Shown one piece after another: positions 36,010 through 45,045 of a stretch of DNA of 64,000 nt. The DNA lies in contig NZ_JAQLOI010000001.1 of NCBI RefSeq assembly GCF_028204155.1, forward strand, positions 2,356,001 through 2,420,000. The letters are read 5' to 3'. The position numbers and the translations under genes are program-made. The notes beneath the pieces were generated by a model. The model worked only from the letters and a program-made list of their open reading frames with translations, was not told where the DNA came from and ran no database searches. Positions within the stretch are counted from its first letter, which is position 1; every line of letters starts with the position of its first letter. The stretch comes from Vibrio algarum (GTDB lineage Bacteria; Pseudomonadota; Gammaproteobacteria; Enterobacterales; Vibrionaceae).

Positions 36010-36264
36010 ATGTCTCTCGGCACCATACTCACGTCTATTTCACTCCTTCCATATTGTATTCATAACAGTCGTAAAATATGGATCATGATCCCACTCTCTA
36101 TTCTATTTAGTCTTAGAGTTGATACTGTTTTACACATTGCCGCTTTTACTCTAATGACTTCTCTGAGCACCTCTATTATTAATAACGGCACAATCATGTC
36201 CGTGCATATGCGAACAACTGAACCCTCCTTTACAGACGATGATTTTGCTTTCTTATTAACCTAG
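36010..36264 (+). CDS. Doubtful 84-residue hydrophobic ORF
   Basis: The predicted product has two hydrophobic stretches (IWIMIPLSILFSL and LHIAAFTLMTSLS) and ends directly before the amidase gene. There is no good ribosome site and no recognised family, so it may be non-coding. It is listed because it fills the gap between two genes on the same strand. Confidence 0.25.
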   Translation: MSLGTILTSISLLPYCIHNSRKIWIMIPLSILFSLRVDTVLHIAAFTLMTSLSTSIINNGTIMSVHMRTTEPSFTDDDFAFLLT

Positions 36265-36279
36265 ATGGAGATACAGAAA

Positions 36280-36945
36280 ATGACCGTAAATCAGATGGAT
36301 TACGATGCTGCCCGCGCCAAAATGAAACCAGGAGACGTTATTGCTTTTGGAGGTAAAGGCCATTTTTCAGAAATTATTAAGTTTGCAACATTCTCGGATA
36401 TTTCACATGTTGGCGTAATACTCCAAACTAAAATTTTCGACGATAACTCTGATAGGTATTTCAACCAAATTATCGAATCGACCTCTTTGAACGGATTCAA
36501 TGGTGTCAATATCTCTCGCTTTAGTGATCGCCTAAACAGCTATGAAGGCGAGTTATGGTGGTTGCCTTTGCGCGAGGAAATTCGAGCCAATCACTTTAAT
36601 CAAAATGAATTCTATGATTTTCTATTTAATCAAGCGAAAGAAAGAAAAGAATACGATATGCCTCAGGCAATAAAATCAGCGATTGATCTATTAGATGCTG
36701 GTCTGCTCGGTGTTCACGGAGGCGCTTACAACAAAGAAGATTTCAGTAAATTCTTTTGTTCAGAATTAGTCGCTGCTGGCTTAGAAAAAGCCAAAGCCAT
36801 AGATACCGTTAACGCTTCTGAGGTAACCCCGATTGATCTCTGTCGCTGGTGTATTTATGAAGACACCTATTACCAACTCAAAGGGGACCCAAAGAAGAAA
36901 ATATCACGATTTAATACTGCCAACCCGTCAGATTGGAATGTATAA
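36280..36945 (+). CDS. YiiX-type permuted NlpC/P60-like amidase
   Basis: A 221-residue protein with no signal peptide. The N-terminal GDVIAFGGKGHFSEIIKFAT and DISHVGVIL segment carries the His, and the C-terminal FFCSELVAAGLEKA carries the Cys, as in circularly permuted papain-like (YiiX/DUF830) hydrolases. These act on amide or lipid-ester bonds; the substrate is unknown. The ATG at 36280 is chosen for its GGAG ribosome site; an ATG at 36265 overlaps that site. Confidence 0.75.
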   Translation: MTVNQMDYDAARAKMKPGDVIAFGGKGHFSEIIKFATFSDISHVGVILQTKIFDDNSDRYFNQIIESTSLNGFNGVNISRFSDRLNSYEGELWWLPLREEIRANHFNQNEFYDFLFNQAKERKEYDMPQAIKSAIDLLDAGLLGVHGGAYNKEDFSKFFCSELVAAGLEKAKAIDTVNASEVTPIDLCRWCIYEDTYYQLKGDPKKKISRFNTANPSDWNV

Positions 36946-36972
36946 ATTTATCTGGTTAACAAAAAGTACCTA

Positions 36973-37008
36973 TCTCGTTCCCACGATTCAGAGAGCGTGG
37001 GAACGAGA
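36973..37008. repeat. REP-like palindrome
   Basis: TCTCGTTCCCACG (36973-36985) and CGTGGGAACGAGA (36996-37008) form a perfect 13-bp stem. This CGTTCCCACG..CGTGGGAACG palindrome resembles dispersed REP-like elements known in many proteobacteria. It sits between two convergent genes and could also terminate transcription. Confidence 0.7.
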
Positions 37009-37079
37009 ATGACCGGATGTTGGGCAGCTAAACGATCAAATTGCACTTTTGTAGTGATGACGTTATATAAAATAACTAA

Positions 37080-38186
37080 TTAACGCGTTATATACGCCAC
37101 GATGAAACGAGTAATATCAACCATATCAGATACCTTAATAAACTCTTCCGTTGTGTGTACTTTAGACATTCCGGTCGAAAGGTTAACGGTGGTTAAACCT
37201 TTTTCATTGAAAATATTTGCATCAGAACCACCACCAGTTGGTTTGGTTATTGGGCTGATATTTATGCTTTCGAACGCTTCTTTAATACTGACCACATGAG
37301 AATTATCGTCTGAGATTTGGTAGGCATTGTAAGCACGTGTCGAAATAACCTCTATTTGGGCACCATGCTTGTCAGCCGCAGCTTTAAACGTAGACTCCAT
37401 GTGTTCAACTTGTTTTGCCAACTTCACATCATTGAGTGAGCGCGCTTCTGCCTCGATATAGAGCTCAGGCATCACAATATTCGTTGCTTCACCACCACGA
37501 ACAACGCCGATATTTGCCGTTGTCTCTTCGTCAATTCGCGAAAGCGTCATAGTAGAGATAGCATCTGCAGCGACAGTTAGGGCATTAATACCCTCTTCTG
37601 GAGCTAAGCCTGCGTGGGCTGGGCGCCCTGTTATCGTCACTTTCAAATTCTGTTGGCCCGGAGCAGAAGTAATTATCGTGCCAATTGGGCCCCCAGAATC
37701 CAAAACAATCGCTTGATTGGATTGAATATAATTCATGTCGTAGTTTTTAGAGCCCTTTAGACCCCCTTCTTCAAAAACAGTAAACGCAAGCTCAATAGTT
37801 TTGTGTGCTTGATTGTTTTCTTTAATTACACGCACCGCTTCCATGACTGCGGCAATACCCGACTTATCATCACCGCCGAGAATAGTATTGCCTTTAGAGC
37901 GTATCACGCCATCTTCAATAATAGGTTCAATGCCATTACCCGGTGTTACTGTGTCCATGTGAGCACTAAATACTATGCTACCCTCGAGCTCACCTTCTAA
38001 TCTTGCATAAATATTGAAGCCGTTTGATACCGCTTCGGGTACTGGCAATTTGGTCACGGTAAAACCTAAGTGGTCCAATTGCTCAGCGAGCGCTTCTGCA
38101 ATTGCCTTTTCATTCTTTGATTCACTGTCTATTTGAATAATATCTAGGAAGTGGTTAACTAATCTATCTTGGTTTACTTGAGTCAT
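37080..38186 (-). CDS. M20-family peptidase (PepT-like)
   Basis: A 368-residue cytoplasmic metallopeptidase. Di-zinc ligands are in FSAHMDTVTPG, LGGDDKSGIAA and VFEEGGLKGS (catalytic EE), with a C-terminal His in MSKVHTTEEFIKV. The dimerisation lid domain is at ~180-290 (GRPAHAGLAPEEGINAL). It is nearest to PepT/M20B peptidases of this length. It probably trims small peptides. Confidence 0.88.
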   Translation of the reverse strand: MTQVNQDRLVNHFLDIIQIDSESKNEKAIAEALAEQLDHLGFTVTKLPVPEAVSNGFNIYARLEGELEGSIVFSAHMDTVTPGNGIEPIIEDGVIRSKGNTILGGDDKSGIAAVMEAVRVIKENNQAHKTIELAFTVFEEGGLKGSKNYDMNYIQSNQAIVLDSGGPIGTIITSAPGQQNLKVTITGRPAHAGLAPEEGINALTVAADAISTMTLSRIDEETTANIGVVRGGEATNIVMPELYIEAEARSLNDVKLAKQVEHMESTFKAAADKHGAQIEVISTRAYNAYQISDDNSHVVSIKEAFESINISPITKPTGGGSDANIFNEKGLTTVNLSTGMSKVHTTEEFIKVSDMVDITRFIVAYITR

Positions 38187-38334
38187 GATTTTTCTTCTGT
38201 TTTGAACGTAAACATCAAACTACTCTCTCGGAGAAACAGTCTGTAAAAAGAGGCATCGAGTCATACCAAAACTCGATAGCATCATCTATTGGGTCAGCAT
38301 ACTTACCCTTTATTAGCGTGACGTTAACGATATA

Positions 38335-39495
38335 TCAGTATCCGGTCAATTCCATATAGCCTTCACCGGTGTGACTGCCGTTAAAATAGACAGGACCTTC
38401 CCAATAAGGGATGCTTAATGGCATTTTGGCTTCTTTATTGAGAGCGTTAATGTTTAAGTTTATCTGTTGTGTTGGGATAACAATGTTCCAAACAACAGGA
38501 TAACTCCCCTCATCAACCTGGTGGTAATCCAGCGGTGTCATAGAAATATCCGCTGAAGGGATGTTCTCTCCTCGACCATCAGGATACATTCTTCTGCCAC
38601 TGTAAAAGCTCTTCTGTTCTGCGTTACTTGGCCGAAGCTGAAACAACATCAATGTAGAGCCATCATGTAACCGCAGTGCAAACCAATCCCAGCCTTGTTG
38701 CGAGTCTGCTAAAAACTGTGAACTCCACTCCCTATCAAGCCAAGCGGTTCCAGTTACGCTTATTAACTCTCCGTTAAGCTTAACCTCCCCTTTAACATCA
38801 ATAAAAGGTTGGCTGTAATAATGAGAAGCAACGCTACCATCGGCACTCTTTCGGCTATAGCCGTTTTCGCCTTGCAGTTGCAACGGGCTATCGTTGGTCA
38901 AGGCTAACCGATAGTCAAACTGATCACTTTCAACAGTTAATAATGCAGGAAACAAGTCATCTCCTTGTGCCTCCCATGTCCAGTTATCCAGTTTAATTTC
39001 GAACGGACTTGCACTGACTGCAGAAAATTTGGGGTGCTCGCGCGACCACTTTTCATTCGCTAAGTGTGTATCCTTAGTCGTCACTGCCGTATGGGCAAGA
39101 TAGAGCTGATTGGTGGCCCATCCTTGGCTTTTCGTTAACGCTTCTGTTTGAATTCGCGCTTCAGCTTCGGGGGACATTGCCATGCGAAATTGAGTCCACT
39201 GCACACCTATCTGCTTGCCTGATTCCGTTTCCAGATTGGCGGTCAAGTACCACCATTCTTGCCGAAAAGTTGGATGTGGAAGATGATCATAAGGAAAGGC
39301 GAGTTTAGTTTCAGGAAGTACAGCAGCATAACCTGAGCTAGATTGACCTAACGTATTGCTCATCGAAGTGTCCACTGCCGAATCAAAACAGCCCGTTAAT
39401 ACCCCGATTGAAAGCATGAGAGACACTAGCGAGCTATACGTTACAGAAGTAGACGTGAATGAAAACCGAGAAAACAAGGCCATAAAACCCATCAT
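38335..39495 (-). CDS. Lipocalin-like (AttH/CrtC-type) lipoprotein of an ABC export locus
   Basis: This 386-residue protein has a lipobox (VLTGC) about 36 residues from the N-terminus, after an unusually long lead. The AttH/carotenoid-hydratase-like double lipocalin fold is marked by HPTFRQEWWYLTANLET, WTQFRMAMSP, WLDREWSSQFL and GWDWFALRLHDGSTLM. Its ATG overlaps the stop of the permease gene, so it is translationally coupled. Such proteins often accompany FtsX-type ABC transporters and may receive a lipid-like cargo. Confidence 0.82.
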   Translation of the reverse strand: MMGFMALFSRFSFTSTSVTYSSLVSLMLSIGVLTGCFDSAVDTSMSNTLGQSSSGYAAVLPETKLAFPYDHLPHPTFRQEWWYLTANLETESGKQIGVQWTQFRMAMSPEAEARIQTEALTKSQGWATNQLYLAHTAVTTKDTHLANEKWSREHPKFSAVSASPFEIKLDNWTWEAQGDDLFPALLTVESDQFDYRLALTNDSPLQLQGENGYSRKSADGSVASHYYSQPFIDVKGEVKLNGELISVTGTAWLDREWSSQFLADSQQGWDWFALRLHDGSTLMLFQLRPSNAEQKSFYSGRRMYPDGRGENIPSADISMTPLDYHQVDEGSYPVVWNIVIPTQQINLNINALNKEAKMPLSIPYWEGPVYFNGSHTGEGYMELTGY

Positions 39496-42032
39496 ATCAC
39501 CTCACTCTGAAGGCTAGAAACTAAAGGTCGCTTAGTTTGTAAGTAAATCGGTAAGGCAACCGCCAGCAAACTAGAGAGCAACGCTATTCCCACTACTTCG
39601 AAATAGGCCGGCCAATTCCACAACATAGCAATACTCCAACCAAAGGCTTGCAGAGTCACTTTGTTTATAAGCAAATAGCCTAACATCGCTCCGGTAGGCA
39701 ACGCGACCAAACAAGTGAGCAAAACGATACTCAACATCTGGCTTATCACCATATAGGTTAATCGTTGTTGGCTAACACCCAAACTGTATAAACGCGCAAT
39801 AGGAGCCACTCTAGCTTGAGTGAGCATAAAACAGGCGCTAAATAGACCAACTGATGCCACTAAAAGAGTCAGACTATTCAACACCTGAGTAATAGAAAAC
39901 GTCTTATTGAATATCGAAATGGCGCGCTGTTTAATCTGCTGTTGGTCATAGATTAACGCATCCGACATACCAAATTTTTTCTTCAAACGCTGCCGTAGCA
40001 TCTCCGGTTCACCATCAAACCCAACCCCAATCCCAGCGGGTACGGTAGAAAAACCATACTCTGTCCAAACCGATTGCGAAACCAGTACTTCGCCATAAGG
40101 GTTGCCGTAATCGTAAAATATACCAGCGATATTAAATGACCGGCTGGGCAAAGCGTGCAAATGAATACTGTCTCCCAGAGATAGCTTTGATCTAATCGCC
40201 ATTGGCTCACTGATGATCACTGAGTTCCCATCATAAAACGAGCTCCAGACATCGCTGGCTGAACGTTTGAAAATAGCGGTCTTTTCCATCGTTTCAGGAT
40301 CTTTGGTGCCTACGATAATCGGTAGACCACCGTACTGACTGCTAAGATAAAATTGCTTATAGACCGCCGTCACATCGGGCTGATTATGAAGATATTGCTC
40401 GACTTTACTGATCTCAGATTGTGCGGGTCGAACATAAAGGTCAGCGTGCAACCTTACGTTTAGCCAATTGGTCAACGTCGATTCAAAGCTGCCTACCAAC
40501 GTATTCATAGATATATTGGCCGTAAGGGCCAAAAGCATCGCCATCATCGCTAATGATAGTGGTGAGACCAGCTCCTTTGTTTCTGCAATTTGATAACCAA
40601 TAAGCCCCTTACGAAAAACCTTTGCAACCAGGTTAACCAATATAGACAGAGATAAAGGGAGAGAAAGCGGTATGGCTATTACAACCAGACCCAGAAGCAC
40701 CATTGTTTTCTGATAATCGTCGCTAAAGGGCATCAAAAATGCGGAAGTCGCCGCCAATACAATGGCGATAATAAACTGGATACGGTGAGTACGTTCGGCA
40801 TTGTTTTGTTGGCTGTATTGCCCAGCACTGTGCGCCAACGGCTGGCGTAAAAGTTGTGTGAAGAGTGAACCACAGGCAAGCGCTGTAGATATCATCGTGA
40901 GTAAGATAGCTTGCCACAACCAACTCCAACGCCAGATGCCGGGTAATATCCTTGCGTCGTATAACTGCTCAAGTGTGACGGAAACCATAGGGTGAAGCCA
41001 ATGACTTAACTGAAGCCCTGCGATAAAACCAATGACGGACCCAATCAGAATCAAGCCAAAAAGCTCAAAGAATAGTGCCAAAAGTAATGGTATTTTCGCC
41101 ATGCCAATCTGCTGCAACTGAATAAATAGCCGCTGTCTTTTTAACAAACTATACCGGACGCCGTTATAGGCGATAAACAGACCGACAATAAACGCGAGCA
41201 TACTCATAGCGGTTAGATTAAGGTGAAAACTCTCGGTCAACGCTGTCAGGTTTTCTCCATTGTCGCTCTGGCTTAGCACTGCTCTGTCACCTAGTAACTG
41301 AGTTAATGGCTTTTGATCTTGCTCTGCCAAATCAAACAAAGCGATATAACTTAGTTTTTCAAAGCGCCTGAGTAACCGTTGAGCCAAGGAGATATCCATC
41401 AGTACTCGGTTACCTAAGCTAAAATCATCACTTACGCTCACCACTCTAAGCGATTGTCCCGCCAGAGTAATCTCTGATCTTTTGGATACTTTCTTTTCCA
41501 ATTGTTGACTCATCAATACAATCGGTTTCCCCGCCACCATATCGGTGATCGGAAGGCGGCTATCAAACAGTGAAGGCGTTTCTCTACTGCCTGTATTGGT
41601 GTTCTCATTGTTTAAGACGGTTAAAGCAGCAACCAAATCACTACCTTGAACTTGCCAGCGATTTCCTAAATTATCGAGCAGTGTTCCTTCAACCACTGCC
41701 AAGCTCTGACTAAAACCAGCACGTCGAAGGTCAAAGTAGACGTTTTCATCTAGCCACTGTTGACCCGCTTTTGGGGTAATAAACCAATTGGCCTGCTGAC
41801 TAAGTTGCTCGGAAGCGACGCTGTAACTGCGTTTGGCGTTCTCATTGATCGCCCGAACCCCAGTAAGAAGAGTCACCGCAAGAATAATCCCAATAATGAT
41901 TGCCCCCGCCTGAAGTGGTGACTTTCGGTAGTGAGCCAAAAAGATCTGCAGGCAAAGCCTAGCCTTATAAAGCATGTCTTTTTTAGGCACTCTTTTATTC
42001 ATTAATGAGTTGCCGCTAGGTTGGCTACTCAT
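39492..42032 (-). CDS. ABC transporter permease with FtsX-like domains
   Basis: This 846-residue inner-membrane protein has an N-terminal helix, a periplasmic MacB-like domain, two FtsX-like four-helix units (~280-400 and ~715-840) and a central hydrophobic segment. It pairs with the LolD-like ATPase, whose stop it overlaps by a few bases. The ATG at 42032 is preferred to 42044 because it sits at that overlap. The likely role is extraction or export of a lipid, lipoprotein or peptide with the lipocalin-like partner. The cargo is unknown. Confidence 0.82.
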   Translation of the reverse strand: MSSQPSGNSLMNKRVPKKDMLYKARLCLQIFLAHYRKSPLQAGAIIIGIILAVTLLTGVRAINENAKRSYSVASEQLSQQANWFITPKAGQQWLDENVYFDLRRAGFSQSLAVVEGTLLDNLGNRWQVQGSDLVAALTVLNNENTNTGSRETPSLFDSRLPITDMVAGKPIVLMSQQLEKKVSKRSEITLAGQSLRVVSVSDDFSLGNRVLMDISLAQRLLRRFEKLSYIALFDLAEQDQKPLTQLLGDRAVLSQSDNGENLTALTESFHLNLTAMSMLAFIVGLFIAYNGVRYSLLKRQRLFIQLQQIGMAKIPLLLALFFELFGLILIGSVIGFIAGLQLSHWLHPMVSVTLEQLYDARILPGIWRWSWLWQAILLTMISTALACGSLFTQLLRQPLAHSAGQYSQQNNAERTHRIQFIIAIVLAATSAFLMPFSDDYQKTMVLLGLVVIAIPLSLPLSLSILVNLVAKVFRKGLIGYQIAETKELVSPLSLAMMAMLLALTANISMNTLVGSFESTLTNWLNVRLHADLYVRPAQSEISKVEQYLHNQPDVTAVYKQFYLSSQYGGLPIIVGTKDPETMEKTAIFKRSASDVWSSFYDGNSVIISEPMAIRSKLSLGDSIHLHALPSRSFNIAGIFYDYGNPYGEVLVSQSVWTEYGFSTVPAGIGVGFDGEPEMLRQRLKKKFGMSDALIYDQQQIKQRAISIFNKTFSITQVLNSLTLLVASVGLFSACFMLTQARVAPIARLYSLGVSQQRLTYMVISQMLSIVLLTCLVALPTGAMLGYLLINKVTLQAFGWSIAMLWNWPAYFEVVGIALLSSLLAVALPIYLQTKRPLVSSLQSEVI

Positions 42033-42696
42033 TAATCTTGCCATGTTCTAGATGCCAGTGGCGATTCATAAAATTAGCGCAGGTCTGACTATGGGTCACC
42101 AGTAAAATACTGGTGCGGTTTTCCGCAGCAAGTTCACACATAAGCTGCATAACCTCTACGCTTGCCGTTTGATCCAAATTCCCTGTTGGCTCATCCGCTA
42201 ATAATAGCTCTGGCTTATGGGCTAGTGCTCTCGCTATTGCGACTCGTTGTTGTTGTCCTCCGGACAAATTCTCAACATGGCGTTTTAGCAGAGGCGTTAA
42301 CCCTAGCCTGTCCGCTAAATGGTCACACCAATCATTCCATTCAAGATTATTTAGTTGCAGTGGAAATCCGATGTTGTCGGCAACGTTTAGAGGAGTAAGA
42401 AGATTAAACTGCTGAAACACTACACCTAAGTTCTGATGACGAAACTGGCTCCAACGTCTGTCTGTCCAGTCTTGAGTATTGTTTCCTAGTAATTCAAGTT
42501 GCCCAGAGCTTGCTGGTTCAAACCCTGCGATAACGTTCAGTAGAGTACTTTTACCACTACCGCTAGCCCCCGTAAGTGCGATAGTATCGCCTCGAAAATG
42601 GGTGAGTCCGAGATTATCCAGCACTCGATGACGTTGGTCGCCATCAATAAACTCTTTGGTGATCTCATCTAACTGAACTATCTGCTCTTTTTTCAT
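42025..42696 (-). CDS. LolD/MacB-type ABC ATPase
   Basis: A 223-residue ATPase with Walker A (GASGSGKST), Q-loop (VFQQFNLLTPL), signature LSGGQQQRVAIARA, Walker B (LLLADEPTGNLD) and H-loop (LVTHSQ). This is the compact form that works with FtsX-type permeases. ATG 42696 (MKKEQIVQL) is preferred to 42711. First gene of the three-gene operon. Confidence 0.9.
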   Translation of the reverse strand: MKKEQIVQLDEITKEFIDGDQRHRVLDNLGLTHFRGDTIALTGASGSGKSTLLNVIAGFEPASSGQLELLGNNTQDWTDRRWSQFRHQNLGVVFQQFNLLTPLNVADNIGFPLQLNNLEWNDWCDHLADRLGLTPLLKRHVENLSGGQQQRVAIARALAHKPELLLADEPTGNLDQTASVEVMQLMCELAAENRTSILLVTHSQTCANFMNRHWHLEHGKINE

Positions 42697-42962
42697 CGAT
42701 ATTCCATACACTCAAACCAGTTCAGCTAGCATAACCTATTATGCCTAAGGCAAAAACAACCGCTTCTATCAAGCGTTAAATGTTTCTTCGAGTCAGATCT
42801 CTATAAACAGTTATACATGCTCATTGTGGCGACCTATAAGGACAATTAAACTCATTCAAGAAAATATGGCTTATAAAAACTTTAGAGGTGGAAGGGTTAT
42901 ATCCATTGTGCTAGACACAGGTAGGGGTTATAGTAACCCCCAACAAAGATGAGAGAGGACAT

Positions 42963-43007
42963 GTGAAAAGCAGAGACTTGATAAAGGAAATAGAAGCTGC
43001 TGGCTAC
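42963..43007 (+). pseudogene. Remnant of a hicA toxin gene (first 15 codons)
   Basis: The GTG-started frame reads MKSRDLIKEIEAAGY, which is the conserved N-terminus of HicA toxins. It then runs into the short leader before hicB; the dsRBD-like core with the catalytic His is absent. A GAGAGGA ribosome site is still present. The rest of hicA appears to have been deleted, leaving the frame open into hicB. Confidence 0.75.
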
Positions 43008-43043
43008 AAATATCTAATCCTGCAAATCATTAAAGGAAAAATC

Positions 43044-43463
43044 ATGTTATATCCTATTGCTATCGAAAAAGGTGATGTCAACACTGCGTTTGGTGTTGTA
43101 TTCCCTGATGTCGAAAATTGCTTTGCAGCCGGAGACAGTTATGAAGACGCGCTAATACAAGCTAAAGAAGCTTTAGAGCTTCATTTTGAGGCACTAGCGG
43201 ACACAGAGAATTTGCCACCATCAGCGACTAGCATTGACGATCATATCTATAAAGAGCAGTTTCAGGGATGGGTATGGGCGCTAGTTGATATAAACCTTGA
43301 GCCATACTTAGGTAAATCGAAAAAGTATAATGTGTCCTTGCCGACGCTATTACGCAAAAAAATTGATTATGCCGTAGAGCACAACGAACAATACGGCGGT
43401 TTTTCTCAGTTCGTTCAAGAAGCCGTTGCGAAAGAACTCGAACGTATTCATAAGGCTAATTAA
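43044..43463 (+). CDS. hicB: HicB antitoxin (orphan)
   Basis: A 139-residue HicB. The N-terminal partial RNase-H-like domain (MLYPIAIEKGD, FGVVFPDVENCFAAGDS, EDALIQAKEALELHFEAL) binds HicA; the C-terminal ribbon-helix-helix segment (VSLPTLLRKKIDYAVEHN) binds DNA. The ATG at 43044 has an AAAGGA ribosome site and is the normal HicB start; a longer frame from 42963 is a by-product of the hicA deletion. Its 3' end overlaps hutF by 8 bp on the opposite strand. Confidence 0.85.
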   Translation: MLYPIAIEKGDVNTAFGVVFPDVENCFAAGDSYEDALIQAKEALELHFEALADTENLPPSATSIDDHIYKEQFQGWVWALVDINLEPYLGKSKKYNVSLPTLLRKKIDYAVEHNEQYGGFSQFVQEAVAKELERIHKAN

Positions 43464-44841
43464 ACAACCGCTTCAACAAAGCCGTAAAGTCTCGGCTGGC
43501 TTGATCTTCTTGTGCGTGTCTGAAATCGTTAATCACTTGTTTCCCTGCTACATAAACGTGCTGAATAAGGTTCTCGTTACAGGCGAATATCCAACGATTA
43601 ATAATGTCTTCGTGATGACTAGCGGCGATAAATGAATGCTTATGGTCTAGTACCATAAAGTCCGCACGATGACCCACCGCCAACCCTAACTTCACCTTGG
43701 ATGCTTGATTACCTCCCAATAAAGCCTGTTGAAACAGAAAGTCCCCCACACGGTTTTGTTGCGAGCAACTATCTTTTTGGCTATCGCCATATAGACGATT
43801 CCGCTGTTGATCACGTAAGCGCTGGCTGTATTCTAATGTACGTAACTCTTCAGCAACCGATAAGCTTACATGGCTATCCGAGCCTATGCCCCAACGGCCA
43901 CTTTCACGTGTAAATTCTACCGCCGGAAATATTCCGTCACCCAAGTTCGCTTCCGTGGTAGGACATAACCCAACAACGGGTCGTTGTTGGGTTATCGACA
44001 ATATTTCGTCAGTGGTAAGGTGTGTGGCGTGCACCAAACACCATCGCTCATCTAGGCCAATTTCATTGGCTAACCATTGCACTGGCCGTTGACCACTCCA
44101 ATCTAAACAATCTTTCACCTCTTTTTGCTGTTCGGCAATATGGATATGAATGGGCATTTGTTTTGGGCCTTCTTCCAATACTTGATAAATTTGGGACGGA
44201 GTAACCGCTCGTAACGAATGGAAACAAAGGCCTACTTGGTGAAGGTTATGCTCTGAGACCATCGTTTGGCACTGTTGATGGATAGAAAGATATTGGTCAG
44301 TTGTATTAATAAATCGAGCTTGCCCTTCACTTGCAGGCTGCCCACCAAAGCCTGAATGACTATAAAGTACTGGTAATAAGGTTAACCCTATCCCCGCAGT
44401 GTTGGCCGATTGAATCAGATGTTGCGCCATTTCTGCTTTTTGACCATAGGCTTGACCATTGTGCTGATGATGCAGATAGTTGAATTCCGCTACCTGACTG
44501 TAGCCGGCCTTTAGCATGTCGATATAAAGTTGCGTCGCTATAATACCAACGTCTTCCGGTGACAGCTTTTGCACCATCTTGTACATTAAGTCACGCCAAC
44601 TCCAAAAACTGTCATTTGGATTCAGACACACCTCTGCCATCCCGGCCATCGCTCTTTGAAATGCATGGGAGTGAAGATTTGCCATGGTAGGTAACGTTGG
44701 CCCTGTCAGTCGTGTTGCATCTTTGGCTTCCGCATCTTGAGTAATCGCCTGTATCACCCCATTTAGCACTTCAATACGGACGTTTTTCGCCCAGCCTGAG
44801 GTTAAAAATGCTTGCTCTGCAAAATACACTTGGCTTGTCAT
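43456..44841 (-). CDS. hutF: Formimidoylglutamate deiminase HutF
   Basis: This 461-residue amidohydrolase converts N-formimidoyl-L-glutamate to N-formyl-L-glutamate and ammonia in the five-step histidine pathway. Metal-site landmarks are MANLHSHAFQRAMAG, PIHIHIAEQQKEV, WCLVHATHL and GIGSDSHVSLS. The ATG at 44841 has an AGGG ribosome site and gives the usual HutF N-terminus; the frame is open to 44961 but that region holds the operator. It is divergent from hutC, with a palindromic site 52 bp upstream. Confidence 0.93.
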   Translation of the reverse strand: MTSQVYFAEQAFLTSGWAKNVRIEVLNGVIQAITQDAEAKDATRLTGPTLPTMANLHSHAFQRAMAGMAEVCLNPNDSFWSWRDLMYKMVQKLSPEDVGIIATQLYIDMLKAGYSQVAEFNYLHHQHNGQAYGQKAEMAQHLIQSANTAGIGLTLLPVLYSHSGFGGQPASEGQARFINTTDQYLSIHQQCQTMVSEHNLHQVGLCFHSLRAVTPSQIYQVLEEGPKQMPIHIHIAEQQKEVKDCLDWSGQRPVQWLANEIGLDERWCLVHATHLTTDEILSITQQRPVVGLCPTTEANLGDGIFPAVEFTRESGRWGIGSDSHVSLSVAEELRTLEYSQRLRDQQRNRLYGDSQKDSCSQQNRVGDFLFQQALLGGNQASKVKLGLAVGHRADFMVLDHKHSFIAASHHEDIINRWIFACNENLIQHVYVAGKQVINDFRHAQEDQASRDFTALLKRLFN

Positions 44842-44892
44842 AGGGACCCTAATTTGTGTGAGCTTATCGGAATTAAGTGTATCAGAATTCAA

Positions 44893-44906
44893 CTTGTCTA
44901 TACAAG
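44893..44906. promoter_or_regulatory. HutC-type operator (hutF/hutC side)
   Basis: CTTGTCTATACAAG, a near-palindrome, lies between hutF and hutC. Its reverse complement differs at one base from the site upstream of hutH (46286-46299). It fits the TGTATA-type half-sites described for HutC. Confidence 0.8.
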
Positions 44907-45045
44907 ACAGGTCATTTATTGTGATAAATCGACCATGCTCTAGTAAAAACCTGTAATGCATCGAAAATAGTCGTTATAATTCCATTAAATCACACAATAA
45001 CCACTGCCCCGCTTCAACACGCACAGTGCAAACAAGGTTAAAAAA

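Noticed and set aside
42963..43463. A 166-residue HicB with an extended N-terminus
   Set aside because: The extension is the HicA start plus leader; the normal HicB start with a ribosome site is at 43044.
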